DNA of 42,614 nt. Origin: Phycisphaerales bacterium (lineage in GTDB: Bacteria > Planctomycetota > Phycisphaerae > Phycisphaerales > UBA1924). The position numbers were made by a program, and so were the translations under genes. The stretch spans positions 1 through 42,614 of the forward strand of contig JADLBU010000008.1 of NCBI GenBank assembly GCA_020847535.1, written 5' to 3'. The notes under the pieces were generated by a model. It was not told the DNA's origin. It did not search any database and saw only the letters and a list, made by a program, of their open reading frames with translations. Positions 1 to 8,478 of the stretch are shown piece by piece (positions within the stretch are counted from its first letter, which is position 1; each line of letters opens with the position of its first letter).

Positions 1-54
1 CCAGATGGTGTCCAACGGACGCGCCCGCCTTCGACGATGCTTCGTGCCGGCCAT
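1..54 (-). CDS. N-terminal fragment of an unidentified protein, cut by the window edge
   Basis: An ATG at 54-52 on the minus strand is preceded by a near-ideal ribosome-binding site, AAGGAGG at 66-60, five bases away. The frame stays open for 18 codons to the window edge, giving a very basic N-terminus (MAGTKHRRRRARPLDTIW). It is divergent from the HDOD gene; the 155 bp between them would hold both promoters and include a perfect 10-bp palindrome, TTGTTAACAA, at 172-181. No family can be assigned from 18 residues. The call rests on the ribosome-binding site alone, so it could be chance. Confidence 0.4.
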   Translation of the reverse strand, partial: MAGTKHRRRRARPLDTIW

Positions 55-210
55 CCTGGCCTCCTTCCGGTCATCCGTGACCGGGAGGTGTCATCGGCTC
101 GAAAGAGGCTTTTGAGATAGTTTCTTATTCGCGATGGTCTGGTCACCCCCTACCGGCGAGGATGCCGATCTTTGTTAACAAGCGGGTGAACTAGGGTTTA
201 TGGAGGAACC

Positions 211-1425
211 GTGCCGGAACGACGCAGCCAGCTTTCATGCTCGCAGATCGAAGACCTACACCAGGTCCTGGTGGGGCGTGTCGGGGGTCTGAACCTCTGC
301 TCCCAGCCAGAAGTGGTTGCTCGCATCCTCCAGCTCAATTCCAACCCTTCGGCGGCGTTCAACGACTACGCGCGAGTCATCCGCACCGACCCGGGGTTGA
401 CGGGGCGCCTGCTCAAGATCGCCAACTCGGCGTACTACGCGCAGCGCAAGCCGGTCACCAACCTCGACCGGGCGTGCGTGCTGCTTGGGCTCGAGCGGCT
501 CAAGGCGTTCAGCCTGGGCTTCTACCTCAGCCGCGCGGCCGACCGAGACAGCGAGTTCTCACGAGCTGTCTGGGGGCAGTCGGTCCTGCGGGCGTGCTTG
601 GCGGCCGAGCTTGCGCGCGAATCATGCCCGATGATGGTGATCGAGGCCTTCGTGATCGGCCTCCTGCTGGATTCGGGGCTGGGCATGATGCCCCAGCTGC
701 TGGGGGAGCCGTACAACGGCGTCATTGATGCCAACCTGCCGCCCGATGAACTCTTTGAGCACGAGTTCAACCACCTCGAGTTCACTCACGGTGATGTCGC
801 CCGCGCCTTGATTCACCTGTGGCGACTTCCCGAGATCCTCGGCAAGCCCGTCGAGTGGCACCACGTGCCGCCGGCGAGGTCCGCGCGACCCGACAACCTG
901 GGCAAGCTCCACCGGATCGCCTACATCGTCGGCCAGACCGATGTCCGCCCGTTCCTCAGCCCCGAAGAGGCCTCTCCGACGATGCCGGCAAGGACCTCGG
1001 ATCTCCTGGAGATCTCGCAGGAACGGATCGTCGGCGCGATCGCCCGCGGGATCGCCGAGTACCGCGCGGTCATCGACCTGTTCTCCGATGTCGCGACCCA
1101 GCTCACGAACCTGAACACGCTCGCAAGCCGCGTGCAGAAGCAGCTGGCCGATTCGATCGACACCCTGCTCGAACACGGCGGCGGGGCCCGGCCCGAGGTC
1201 GTTGAGCGGTTCCTCCAGGGTGAGACCCTGCTGGAAGCGCGGCGCCAGCCGGGCGGCTCGTGGATCGCCTACCTCTGCGATGGCACCGGGGAACACCTGG
1301 CGCAGGTGACATTCCAGATCGCGCACGCGGACATCCGCTCGATCCGGGAATCGCTGGGCCTGTCTGACGCGGAAGATCCGCTCATCAGGTCGATGGTGGA
1401 TCAGCTCTCGAATCGGGCGGCGTGA
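211..1425 (+). CDS. HDOD-domain signalling protein
   Basis: 404 residues starting with GTG, preceded by GGAGG at 202-206. Residues about 20-215 match the HDOD output domain: the N-terminal helices with FNDYARVIRTDPGLTGRLLKIANSA, the conserved YYAQRKPVTNLDRACVLLG stretch, and the later HGDVARALIHLWRLPEIL and WHH region. HDOD proteins are relatives of HD phosphohydrolases that usually lack the metal-binding His-Asp pair and act as signalling or scaffold proteins in motility, c-di-GMP and stress circuits. The last 120 or so residues (TLLEHGGG onward) form an extra region I cannot name. There is no membrane segment, so it should be cytoplasmic. It stands alone and converges on rlmN with a 34-bp gap that contains a short GGAGTGAC tandem repeat. 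The family call is firm; the partner and role are unknown. Confidence 0.85.
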   Translation: MPERRSQLSCSQIEDLHQVLVGRVGGLNLCSQPEVVARILQLNSNPSAAFNDYARVIRTDPGLTGRLLKIANSAYYAQRKPVTNLDRACVLLGLERLKAFSLGFYLSRAADRDSEFSRAVWGQSVLRACLAAELARESCPMMVIEAFVIGLLLDSGLGMMPQLLGEPYNGVIDANLPPDELFEHEFNHLEFTHGDVARALIHLWRLPEILGKPVEWHHVPPARSARPDNLGKLHRIAYIVGQTDVRPFLSPEEASPTMPARTSDLLEISQERIVGAIARGIAEYRAVIDLFSDVATQLTNLNTLASRVQKQLADSIDTLLEHGGGARPEVVERFLQGETLLEARRQPGGSWIAYLCDGTGEHLAQVTFQIAHADIRSIRESLGLSDAEDPLIRSMVDQLSNRAA

Positions 1426-1459
1426 TTCGCGGAGTGACGGAGTGACGGAGTGGCACAAG

Positions 1460-2728
1460 TCACGTCGTCTGGCGTTGTGTTGCCTCGTCATCCTGCTGAC
1501 CAACCGTAAGAGCCACCGGCTTTCGACGACGGATCTGCTCGTTGCCCAGCTGGCCGCAGGCGCCCATCATGCGGCGACCCTTGGTGCGTCGGCGCTTGGC
1601 GTAGACATTCTCTTCACCCAGCCATGCAAGAAACTCGGTGACTCGCTCCTCCGAGGGGGCGGGCCACGGCGAATCGCGGCGCGGGTTGTAGGGGATGACG
1701 TTGAGCATGCAGCGTGGGGTGCGTGCATCGCGTGTGGCTTTGAAGTGTGAATCGATGGGAGCGAGCAGGCGGCCGATCTGGGCGGCGTGCTCACGATCAT
1801 CGTTGACGCCGGGGATGAGGACGTACTCGAGGCAGATCTTGCCGCCGCCATAGATGGGCCAATGGGTCAGGGTTTGCTGGAGCTCGGCGAGCGGCATACC
1901 GCGGTTGATAGGCATGATCGACGAGCGCAGCTCATCCTCGGCGGCGTTGATCGAGACCGCGAGGTTGAGGCGATGCCAGCCGGGCTCGTGGAGTTTGGCG
2001 GCGAGCTTCGCCAGGCCATCGAGCCGGCCGACGGTCGAGATCGTGATCTTGCTGATGGGCATCGCCGCGCCGTTGTGGTCCTTGAGCACGGCGATCGCCT
2101 GGATCACGTTGTCGTAGTTGTCCAGCGGCTCACCCATGCCCATGAAGACGATGTTCTTGGGGCGATTGCCGAGGAGGTGGGTCGCGGCGAACCACTGGCC
2201 GACGATCTCGCCGGGCGTCAGGGAGCGGATGAGTCCCATCTGCGCGGTCTCGCAGAAGGTGCAGCCCATGGCGCAGCCGACCTGGCTGGAGATGCAGAGC
2301 GTGTGGCTGGGCCGGCCGGTGCGGCCGATCATCGGGATGAGGACGGATTCGGTTTCGAGGTGCTCGAAGCGCGAGAGGCGATCGAAGGCGGGGCCATCGG
2401 TGGGGATCCCCCACTCGGCAGCGCCGGCGGGGATCGCCGGATGCTTCTGGGTGAACTTGAGAACCTCGCCCTCGCCGGAAGGTTCGCTGAGTCGGCGAGC
2501 AATCGGGGCGGGGGTGCAGGCTTCGAGCCCGCGGGCGTGCCCCTCGCGAAAGAGTGATTTGTAGCGGTCGAGGGATTTCTCGGTTGCCCAGCCGTGTCGA
2601 GCGGCCATCGCGGCGATAAACTGGGCTGAATCCAGAGATAGGGCATCCACCTCTAGGAGGGTGGCGGTGTTACACCTCGCGGCGGGGGTGTTACATGCAA
2701 GGGCGCGGGTGTCGGGAGTGACGGACAT
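1460..2728 (-). CDS. rlmN: RlmN-type radical SAM RNA methyltransferase
   Basis: 422 residues. RlmN methylates C2 of adenosine 2503 in 23S rRNA and, in some bacteria, A37 of tRNA, using SAM and a [4Fe-4S] cluster. The cluster motif CxxxCxxC is at about C152, C156 and C159 (GCAMGCTFCE), followed by the family blocks MGMGEPLDNYDNV, ITISTVG, LAVSINA and LEYVLIPGVND. A late Cys at about 391 (MGACGQL) fits the catalytic cysteine that forms the methyl-bearing adduct. The chain is longer than usual RlmN (about 350-390 residues): there is an extra N-terminal segment of low conservation, and about 28 residues follow the GQL motif. A more internal start cannot be excluded. It is transcribed alone, divergent from the pseudopilin pair. 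Confidence 0.93.
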   Translation of the reverse strand: MSVTPDTRALACNTPAARCNTATLLEVDALSLDSAQFIAAMAARHGWATEKSLDRYKSLFREGHARGLEACTPAPIARRLSEPSGEGEVLKFTQKHPAIPAGAAEWGIPTDGPAFDRLSRFEHLETESVLIPMIGRTGRPSHTLCISSQVGCAMGCTFCETAQMGLIRSLTPGEIVGQWFAATHLLGNRPKNIVFMGMGEPLDNYDNVIQAIAVLKDHNGAAMPISKITISTVGRLDGLAKLAAKLHEPGWHRLNLAVSINAAEDELRSSIMPINRGMPLAELQQTLTHWPIYGGGKICLEYVLIPGVNDDREHAAQIGRLLAPIDSHFKATRDARTPRCMLNVIPYNPRRDSPWPAPSEERVTEFLAWLGEENVYAKRRRTKGRRMMGACGQLGNEQIRRRKPVALTVGQQDDEATQRQTT

Positions 2729-2824
2729 TGGCCGGGATTCTACGGAGAATCGCGGCGATGGCCAGTGCGCGGAAGGGGTGGTTGAGATGCGGCTGGCGTT
2801 GACTTACTAAAGCCCAAAAACCAG

Positions 2825-2853
2825 TTGCCGGTCTGGTGGGGCTCGGCTATGTT
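2825..2853 (+). promoter_or_regulatory. Weak sigma-70-like promoter candidate for the pseudopilin pair
   Basis: TTGCCG (2825-2830), a 17-base spacer, and TATGTT (2848-2853) lie in the 286-bp divergent gap between rlmN and the first pseudopilin gene. Each box matches four of six consensus bases. It would give a 5' leader of about 155 nt. This is pattern matching only. Confidence 0.25.
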
Positions 2854-3014
2854 GGGGCGTCCGGCATGAGGATGGCCGGTCGGAAGCTGTACATGCACAT
2901 CGGGCTCGGTTCTCGGGCCAGATGTCCGGGTTCGCCTTGGGAATCGGAGAATCGAACGTGTCATTCGGGCAATGCACCTGCGCATTTCGGCGCGATCGGC
3001 GAGGATCCTGGGCA

Positions 3015-3902
3015 ATGACGCCGCGGTCCGCATTCACGCTCATCGAGCTGCTGGTGGTGATCGCGATCATCGCGATCCTGGTCGCGCTGGCGCTGCCAGC
3101 GCTGGGCAAGGCCCGGCGCACGAGCCAGGCGACCGTGTGCATGATCAACAACAAGCAGATGGTCCAGGTGGGCCATTTCTACGCGAACGACCACAAGGGC
3201 AAGTTGTGGTTCGACTACCACCCCGTGACGGCGAAGAACCCAGCGCCCGAGCAGACGTGGTGCCGTCTGCGCAGCTCCCCGACGGCGGACTGGGCGTATG
3301 CAGAGCCGGGCGTGGTGTACAAGTACATCGACAACAGCCAGAAGATCACCGAGTGTCCGCAGAACAAGCGCCGCGGCGGCAACGGGTCGGACAACATCGA
3401 CTCGACACAGAACAAGAAGGGCTCGGACATCTTCGGCGGCAACAAGCGCCTGGACTTTGACTACTGCATGGTGACGGGCACCGGCGGTGTGATGGTGGGG
3501 CAGGAGCTTCAGGTCGCGTTCGTTCCGCCGACCGTGGGCGGGGGCAGCAATCTCGCGGTGGGGGAAGTGCCGAAGCTGACACCCCTGCGGGGCCTGCCGA
3601 TCTTCATCGAAGAGAGCAACTTCTGGTACCACGACGCCAAGGCCCAGAAGGTCAACGACGGCCTCTGGGGGAACCTCGACCAGGTCACGACCCGGCACGA
3701 GAAGGGCGGGATGATCGGGCTGTGGGACGGCTCGGTGCAGTGGTTCAAGCCCACACACGGCACGAGCGAGGAGTCCCAGGAGGGCAACCTGGACTTCACC
3801 GCCAACGACATCTTCGTCAATCGCAGCGGACATGAGCGCAAGTGGTTCCGGTTGTATGTCGGCGGCTCGAGGTTCGGGTGGGTGAACTCACCCAAGCTTT
3901 GA
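3015..3902 (+). CDS. Type II secretion-like pseudopilin with H-x9-DG motif (copy 1)
   Basis: 295 residues. I place the start at the ATG of [13 protein letters not shown] (GAGGA at 3001-3005), not at the upstream in-frame ATG, because the prepilin signal must be N-terminal. [22 protein letters not shown] is the class III signal and membrane helix. A prepilin peptidase would cut before Phe; residue -1 is Ala instead of the usual Gly. The remainder is a globular periplasmic or surface domain. Near the C-terminus, [12 protein letters not shown] gives the H-x9-DG motif found in large planctomycete pseudopilin families (DUF1559 type). The second copy starts 30 bp downstream and is similar over its whole length. 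The family is abundant in Planctomycetota, but substrate and function are unknown. Confidence 0.88.
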   Translation: MTPRSAFTLIELLVVIAIIAILVALALPALGKARRTSQATVCMINNKQMVQVGHFYANDHKGKLWFDYHPVTAKNPAPEQTWCRLRSSPTADWAYAEPGVVYKYIDNSQKITECPQNKRRGGNGSDNIDSTQNKKGSDIFGGNKRLDFDYCMVTGTGGVMVGQELQVAFVPPTVGGGSNLAVGEVPKLTPLRGLPIFIEESNFWYHDAKAQKVNDGLWGNLDQVTTRHEKGGMIGLWDGSVQWFKPTHGTSEESQEGNLDFTANDIFVNRSGHERKWFRLYVGGSRFGWVNSPKL

Positions 3903-3932
3903 GGGCCCAGCCAAGCAGGAAGGAGTCTGCCA

Positions 3933-4838
3933 GTGACCATGCAGCCATCGGAACGCCGCGGGTGGGGCTTCACGCTCATCGAGCTCCTGGTGGTGATCGC
4001 GATCATCGCGATCCTGATCTCGATTCTGCTGCCGGCGCTGCGCCAGGCCCGCGAGGCGAGTCAGGCGACGGTGTGCATGGCGAACCACAAGCAACTGATG
4101 GCGGTGGGCCACTACTACGCCAACGACAACAAGGGCAAGCTGTGGTTTGACTACTACACGATGAACGCCAAGAAGAGCCCCGAGGTGACCCAGAGCTGGT
4201 GCCGGATCCCCGTCAAGGCCAACCAGTGGGATGTCTGCGAGCCGGGGGTGTTCTACAGGTACGTCGATGCGGTCTCCAAGATCACCGAGTGCCCGTTGAA
4301 CAAGCGCAAGGGCGGGTACGGGGTCGATCGGAACACCAACAAGAACAACAACTACAAGGACATGTTCGGCGGCGACAAGCGCAACAACTTCGACTACTGC
4401 ATGATCACCGGTACGGGTGGAGCCCAGATCGGCATCGACACATCGGCCGCGTATGTGCCGCCGAATGTGAACGGCGGCGGCGGAGTATTGGCCGAGACTC
4501 ACGTTCCCAAGCTTGTACGCTTCCAGGGTCTGCCGATCTTCGCGGAAGAGAGCACGATCTGGTACAACGACTCAAAGCCCAACAAGTACAACGATGGGTT
4601 GTGGGGCAACCTAGACCAGGTCACCAGGAGACACGCTCGCGGCGGCATGCTATCGATCTGGGACGGCTCTGCCCAGTGGTTCAAGCCGCCCGCGGGAGCC
4701 CTGGAGGACGACCAGAGCGAAGAAACAACCAAGAACTTCTGTGCTAATGACATCTACGTGAACCGCGGAGGCGAGAAGTGGTATTCGGTGTATGGCAACG
4801 GAAGCCGCCCGTTCGGCTGGGTCAATTCGCCGAAGTAG
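3933..4838 (+). CDS. Type II secretion-like pseudopilin with H-x9-DG motif (copy 2)
   Basis: 301 residues from a GTG with AAGGAG at 3920-3925; an ATG two codons later is possible. The signal [14 protein letters not shown] has the canonical Gly at -1, unlike copy 1. The body aligns with copy 1 throughout: shared blocks include [46 protein letters not shown] and [17 protein letters not shown] with QWFKP, and a GWVNSPK end. [12 protein letters not shown] supplies the H-x9-DG motif. The two genes form a tandem duplication and are probably cotranscribed (30-bp gap). Membrane-anchored, with the globular part outside. No partner pilin-assembly genes are in the window. Confidence 0.88.
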   Translation: MTMQPSERRGWGFTLIELLVVIAIIAILISILLPALRQAREASQATVCMANHKQLMAVGHYYANDNKGKLWFDYYTMNAKKSPEVTQSWCRIPVKANQWDVCEPGVFYRYVDAVSKITECPLNKRKGGYGVDRNTNKNNNYKDMFGGDKRNNFDYCMITGTGGAQIGIDTSAAYVPPNVNGGGGVLAETHVPKLVRFQGLPIFAEESTIWYNDSKPNKYNDGLWGNLDQVTRRHARGGMLSIWDGSAQWFKPPAGALEDDQSEETTKNFCANDIYVNRGGEKWYSVYGNGSRPFGWVNSPK

Positions 4839-4871
4839 CAATTCGAGCCCAAGATTCGTTTCTGATGCGAC

Positions 4872-5594
4872 TCAGGCCTGGGCCGCAGCAGCGTTCACGA
4901 CGATGCCGGCCGCGACCACGGCGGCGGTTTCGATGCGCATGGTGTGCGGGCCGAAGCAGGCGATCTGCGCGCCGGCATGGCGAGCGGCGGCAATCTCATC
5001 GGGGGTCCACCCGCCCTCGGGGCCGATGAGGAGCCGTATTGCCTGGGCTTTCGCGGGGCAATACATCGATCCCGAGGCATCGGCGAGCACGAGCGATGCA
5101 CTGGGCATCAGACCGTCGGCGATGGTACCGCCATCCCCGATCTCCATGACCCACGCCCGTCCGCTCTGCTTGCATGCCTCGGCAGAGATTCTGGCAAGCC
5201 GTGAGAGTTTGCCATCGCGGGGTTCAACGACCGATCGCTGAGTGAGCAGGGGAGACCAGGAGGCGATCCCGGCCTGTGCAAGGCCATCGATCATGGAGTC
5301 GAGGCGATCTCTCTTGGGAGCCGCGGACCACACCTGGATTTCCGGGATGGTGCGTGGCACGAGCTGCGAGGACTGGATCGCCAGTTCAATCTCCCAGCCG
5401 CCGTGCTTGGGAAGCTTGCGGGTATGGGCGACAACCGCCTTGGCGAGCCTGCCGCGGCCGTCGAGCAGTTCTACGGGATCCCCAGCGACAAGGCGTTTGA
5501 CCCGGACGGCGTGGTGGGCCTCCTCCCCTCCGACGATGACCCGAGAACCCGGGGGGTCCGGAAACTGATCCAGCCAGACACGGTGTGATGGCAT
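4872..5594 (-). CDS. rsmE: 16S rRNA m3U1498 methyltransferase RsmE
   Basis: 240 residues from the ATG at 5594 (MPSHRVWLDQF); the longer open frame upstream is Arg-rich and not family-like. RsmE methylates N3 of U1498 in 16S rRNA, using SAM bound in a SPOUT trefoil knot. The knot motifs are visible: LLIGPEGGWTPDE and, near the end, CFGPHTMRIETAAVVA, which correspond to the usual IGPEGG and LG-x-RILRTETA blocks. The N-terminal PUA-like part contains GGEEAHHAVRVKRLVAGDPVELLDGRG. The family is about 240-250 residues, so the length fits. It converges on the second pseudopilin gene with a 33-bp gap. Confidence 0.92.
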   Translation of the reverse strand: MPSHRVWLDQFPDPPGSRVIVGGEEAHHAVRVKRLVAGDPVELLDGRGRLAKAVVAHTRKLPKHGGWEIELAIQSSQLVPRTIPEIQVWSAAPKRDRLDSMIDGLAQAGIASWSPLLTQRSVVEPRDGKLSRLARISAEACKQSGRAWVMEIGDGGTIADGLMPSASLVLADASGSMYCPAKAQAIRLLIGPEGGWTPDEIAAARHAGAQIACFGPHTMRIETAAVVAAGIVVNAAAAQA

Positions 5595-5672
5595 GGTGGG
5601 TTGTAGCACCTTCCGGATCGCGGTCGCTTCGTCTGGGGGTGGCCGGGCTGATATCGTCTGGAGCAGGGGCCG

Positions 5673-6866
5673 ATGTTTCGATTGGAGCCCGGCCGGTTCC
5701 GGGCAAGCGACACCATGGGCGAGGCGGCACCCCACATCCAGGATCCCGAGGCGGAGGATCTGGCGAGTCAGCTGGAGAACCTGCTGGGTGAATCTCCGCC
5801 GGCGAACGCGGACCAGACGCCGCGCGCTGAGTACCCAACTCCCGAGAACGCCACGCCCGAAAAGCCTACGGCTGAGAACGAAACCGCCGCGCCGGCCCGG
5901 TTCATCCAGGGTGGCGAGGAATCTTCGCGCGACTTGGATCAGCAGGTTGCGCAGATGCTCGGGGATGCGATCTCGAAGGTCAACCAGATCCGCGAGCATG
6001 CCGATGCCGCTCACACACCCCAGCACCCCCACCCCCCGCAGTCGCCGGCACCGCATCAAGGGGGGCTGGAAGTGCCAGTCAAGCCGGCGGTTGATGGCGG
6101 CGGTGAGCAGGAACCGGCGTCGAAACCGCAAGCATCGGACGACGAGGCTCCGGCAGCGGTGACGCCTGAACCGCCACATCACGTGTCGGGCGCTGCGCGT
6201 ACTGGGTTTGGCCCGCGATGGGAGCAGAAGACTCCGGCGGCCGAGCCTGCGATCGCCGAGCCGCCATTGAACGAGGTGGTTTCGGCGCCGGCCCCGGCGG
6301 CTTCAGCTCCGGCCCCAGCGCCTCCACCCCCACCACAACCAGCGCCGGTTCAGCAGCCTCGGTCAGAGCCGGATGCGGCACCCATCGCTCGCCCATCGCT
6401 GCTGGCTGTGATCGTCGGCATCCTGGCACTGATTCTTCGTCCGTTGTGGATGATCACCGGGAAGGTCATCATGCTCGTGGCGGCTGGATTTGCCAAGCCC
6501 CTGGAGAAGCGGAAGCCGATCGTGCGCGATTCCCTGGGGTGGCTGGCGATCGTGACGGTGTTCATGGGTGCGTGCATGTGGGCGGCGGCGATCCTGCGGG
6601 ATCCGAAGGCGTTCGTGCCGGAGGTTCCGCCCAAGACGGTTCTGACCGCTGATGGGCACGGCGGCGGTGGCCATGGGAAGGATGACAAGCGCGCACCGGC
6701 GAAGAAGGATGCCCACGGCGGGGATTCGCACGGCAAGAAGGATGATGGGCATGGCGGTGGGCACGGTGCGGCGGCGGCTGCGCCGGTGAAGCGTGAGCCG
6801 CTGATCCAGCGGGGGCCGGGCGCCAAGAAGCCGGCCAAGAAGCCTGATGCACCTGGCGGGCATTGA
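5673..6866 (+). CDS. Ala/Pro-rich membrane protein with a His/Gly-rich tail, function unknown
   Basis: 397 residues. The start is the ATG at 5673 (GGAG at 5660-5663); ATG 5715 (MGEAAPH) is an alternative. Residues up to about 230 are acidic and then Ala/Pro-rich and low-complexity, likely disordered. Two hydrophobic stretches follow: LLAVIVGILALILRPLWMI continuing into VIMLVAAGFA, and LGWLAIVTVFMGACMWAAAIL. They are separated by a basic loop, EKRKPIVRD. The C-terminal 70 residues mix HGGGGHG, HGGDSHG and HGGGHG clusters with Lys-rich segments, which suggests metal or polyanion binding. I recognise no family. It is divergent from rsmE and stands alone. Coding is supported by a long open frame with coherent membrane topology, not by homology. 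Confidence 0.65.
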   Translation: MFRLEPGRFRASDTMGEAAPHIQDPEAEDLASQLENLLGESPPANADQTPRAEYPTPENATPEKPTAENETAAPARFIQGGEESSRDLDQQVAQMLGDAISKVNQIREHADAAHTPQHPHPPQSPAPHQGGLEVPVKPAVDGGGEQEPASKPQASDDEAPAAVTPEPPHHVSGAARTGFGPRWEQKTPAAEPAIAEPPLNEVVSAPAPAASAPAPAPPPPPQPAPVQQPRSEPDAAPIARPSLLAVIVGILALILRPLWMITGKVIMLVAAGFAKPLEKRKPIVRDSLGWLAIVTVFMGACMWAAAILRDPKAFVPEVPPKTVLTADGHGGGGHGKDDKRAPAKKDAHGGDSHGKKDDGHGGGHGAAAAAPVKREPLIQRGPGAKKPAKKPDAPGGH

Positions 6867-6894
6867 GCAGGCATCGGCACCGACCACAATTTGT

Positions 6895-7248
6895 TTATCC
6901 GGGATTATCGGCGAGCATGCGGATGACTGTTTCCAGTCCATCCACGACGCGCGCCATGCGCTGGTAATCGAGCGTGTCGGCGGTGTCGGTTGCTTCGTGG
7001 TAGTTGGGGTTCCGGAACGGGGCGGTCGCGGTCACCATGATCGCGGGGTAGCCGGCCTGCCAGAAGGCCCAGTGGTCGGACCAGCCGATGCCCGGCTTGC
7101 GGCGGGGAGGGCAGCGCCTTCGGAGGGGAAGCGGCAGTCGGCGGATCGCGTTGCGGTTGACTCCCCAGGTGCGCCATCCGCGCCGGGTTGCGGGTGTAGC
7201 GACATCCTTGTCCGGGGCCTTCCCGGGCGCAGCTACAGAATCGGACAT
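6895..7248 (-). pseudogene. C-terminal remnant of an M28-family (aminopeptidase-like) metallopeptidase
   Basis: The open frame reads GIGWSDHWAFWQAGYPAIMV and then NPNYHEATDTADTLDYQRMA, the conserved C-terminal end of M28 zinc peptidases, where the His of NPNYH is a metal ligand. The earlier ligands and catalytic Asp/Glu are absent. Just upstream the homology leaves this frame: FPSEGAALP, a normal preceding block of the family, is encoded at 7130-7104 in a different minus-strand frame from KPGIGWSDHW (from 7098). A 1-2 nt indel therefore lies around 7099-7106. Further upstream no peptidase sequence is evident. I read it as a decayed gene. The rest of the gap up to miaA (7249-7383) shows only a weak CCTGGC/GCCAGG hairpin at 7266-7284. 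Confidence 0.75.
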
Positions 7249-7383
7249 CGGATTGTCTCCGGGTGCCTGGCATCCTGAGCCAGGTTAGTCTTCACCAAGT
7301 TCCTGCCATACCAACGCGGCGGGGTTGGGTGGGTATTCCCGGGTTGCTCGACATTTCCTCATCGATCGCGTTGGATTGAGACC

Positions 7384-8352
7384 GTGACTCTGCCGCCCAC
7401 GCTTCCATTGACTCGCTTCCCGGTGATCGTCGGACCGACGGCGGGGGGAAAGTCCGCGCTGGCAGTGGGGATCGCGCATGAGCTCCGCGAACTGCATGGG
7501 ATCGCCGGGGAGATCGTAACGGCGGATTCGATCCAGGTGTATCGCGGGCTGGATATCGGTTCGGCCAAACCCACAGTTGAAGAGATGGAGGGGATCCCGC
7601 ATCACCTGATCGACTTACGCGAGCCGACGGAGAGTTTCAGCGTGCAGCAGTGGCTGGAGCTTGCGGAGAAGGAGATCGCGGAGATCCGCTTGCGTGGGGC
7701 GATCCCGATCATGGTGGGTGGGACGCACCTGTATGTAAAGGCATTCATGGATGGGCTGTTCGATGGGCCGGGGAGCGATCCGCTTCTGCGGGAGCGGCTG
7801 AATGCGCAGCCGCTGGAAACGCTGCGCGAGGAGCTGGATCGCGTGGATCCGCTCGCGGCTTCGCGGATTCATGCGGCGGACCAACGGCGAACGGTGCGGG
7901 CGCTCGAGGTGTTTCACGCGACCGGGACGCCGATCAGCGAGTTGCAGCGGCAGTGGGATCGGCACCAGGAGCGGAGAACGGATTGCGTGCTCATCGGCCT
8001 GGAGTGGCCGATCGAACAGATCAATCGGCGGATCAACGCTCGCGTGAAGGGGATGGTGGAGCGCGGGCTGGTGGAGGAGGCTCGCAGGCTGTGGGAGGAA
8101 GGGCAGCTTGGGGTGCAGGCTCGGGAGGCGCTTGGGTACAAGCAGTTGATACCGGTGTTCGAGGGGAAGAGCTCGCTGGAGGAGGCGATCGAGCGGATTA
8201 AGATCGAGACGCGGAGGTTCGGGAAGAACCAGCGGACGTGGTTGAAGCGGCTCAGGCAGATCCCGGGGTCGGTGTGGATCGATGCGGTTGCGGTGCCGCA
8301 GGAGCGGAGGGCGCTGCTGGCTATTGAGGCTTGTCGCGGGGTGGCGGGGTAG
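7384..8352 (+). CDS. miaA: tRNA dimethylallyltransferase MiaA
   Basis: 322 residues from GTG. MiaA transfers a dimethylallyl group from DMAPP to N6 of A37 in tRNAs that read UNN codons, stabilising codon-anticodon pairing. The P-loop GPTAGGKS is at residues 17-24; TADSIQVYRGLDIGSAKP, PHHLIDL, GGTHLYVKA and QRRTVRALEV follow in the usual order. The C-terminal part has ARVKGMVERGLVEEARRL, ALGYKQLIPVFEG and the TRRFGKNQRTWLKR block. Length and motif order are normal for the family. Ribosome binding upstream of the GTG is weak. It converges on aroK with a 126-bp gap that holds a repeat. Confidence 0.95.
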   Translation: MTLPPTLPLTRFPVIVGPTAGGKSALAVGIAHELRELHGIAGEIVTADSIQVYRGLDIGSAKPTVEEMEGIPHHLIDLREPTESFSVQQWLELAEKEIAEIRLRGAIPIMVGGTHLYVKAFMDGLFDGPGSDPLLRERLNAQPLETLREELDRVDPLAASRIHAADQRRTVRALEVFHATGTPISELQRQWDRHQERRTDCVLIGLEWPIEQINRRINARVKGMVERGLVEEARRLWEEGQLGVQAREALGYKQLIPVFEGKSSLEEAIERIKIETRRFGKNQRTWLKRLRQIPGSVWIDAVAVPQERRALLAIEACRGVAG

Positions 8353-8368
8353 ACCAGGAAAGGCAGGA

Positions 8369-8442
8369 CGCGGATTTGGGCGGATGAACGCGGAAAAAGG
8401 CAGGGGAAGAGGAGAACGCGGAGAGCACGGAGAGCGCGGAGG
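8369..8442. repeat. Intergenic CGCGGA / CGGAGAGC tandem-like repeat
   Basis: Between the convergent miaA and aroK genes, the sequence has two blocks of degenerate tandem units. 8369-8396 contains CGCGGAT..GGCGGATGAACGCGGAA. 8417-8442 contains CGCGGAGAGCACGGAGAGCG. It is purine-rich on the plus strand and noncoding. Similar phrases recur between genes in many environmental bacterial genomes, as I recall; copies elsewhere in this genome cannot be seen from here. Confidence 0.55.
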
Positions 8443-8478
8443 CGGAAGCTTTGGAGACCTGTGGTTACGGCTGGGGAA

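Noticed and set aside
1427..1452. GGAGTGAC short tandem repeat after the HDOD gene
   Set aside because: Only about three copies in a 34-bp convergent gap; no further meaning could be supported.
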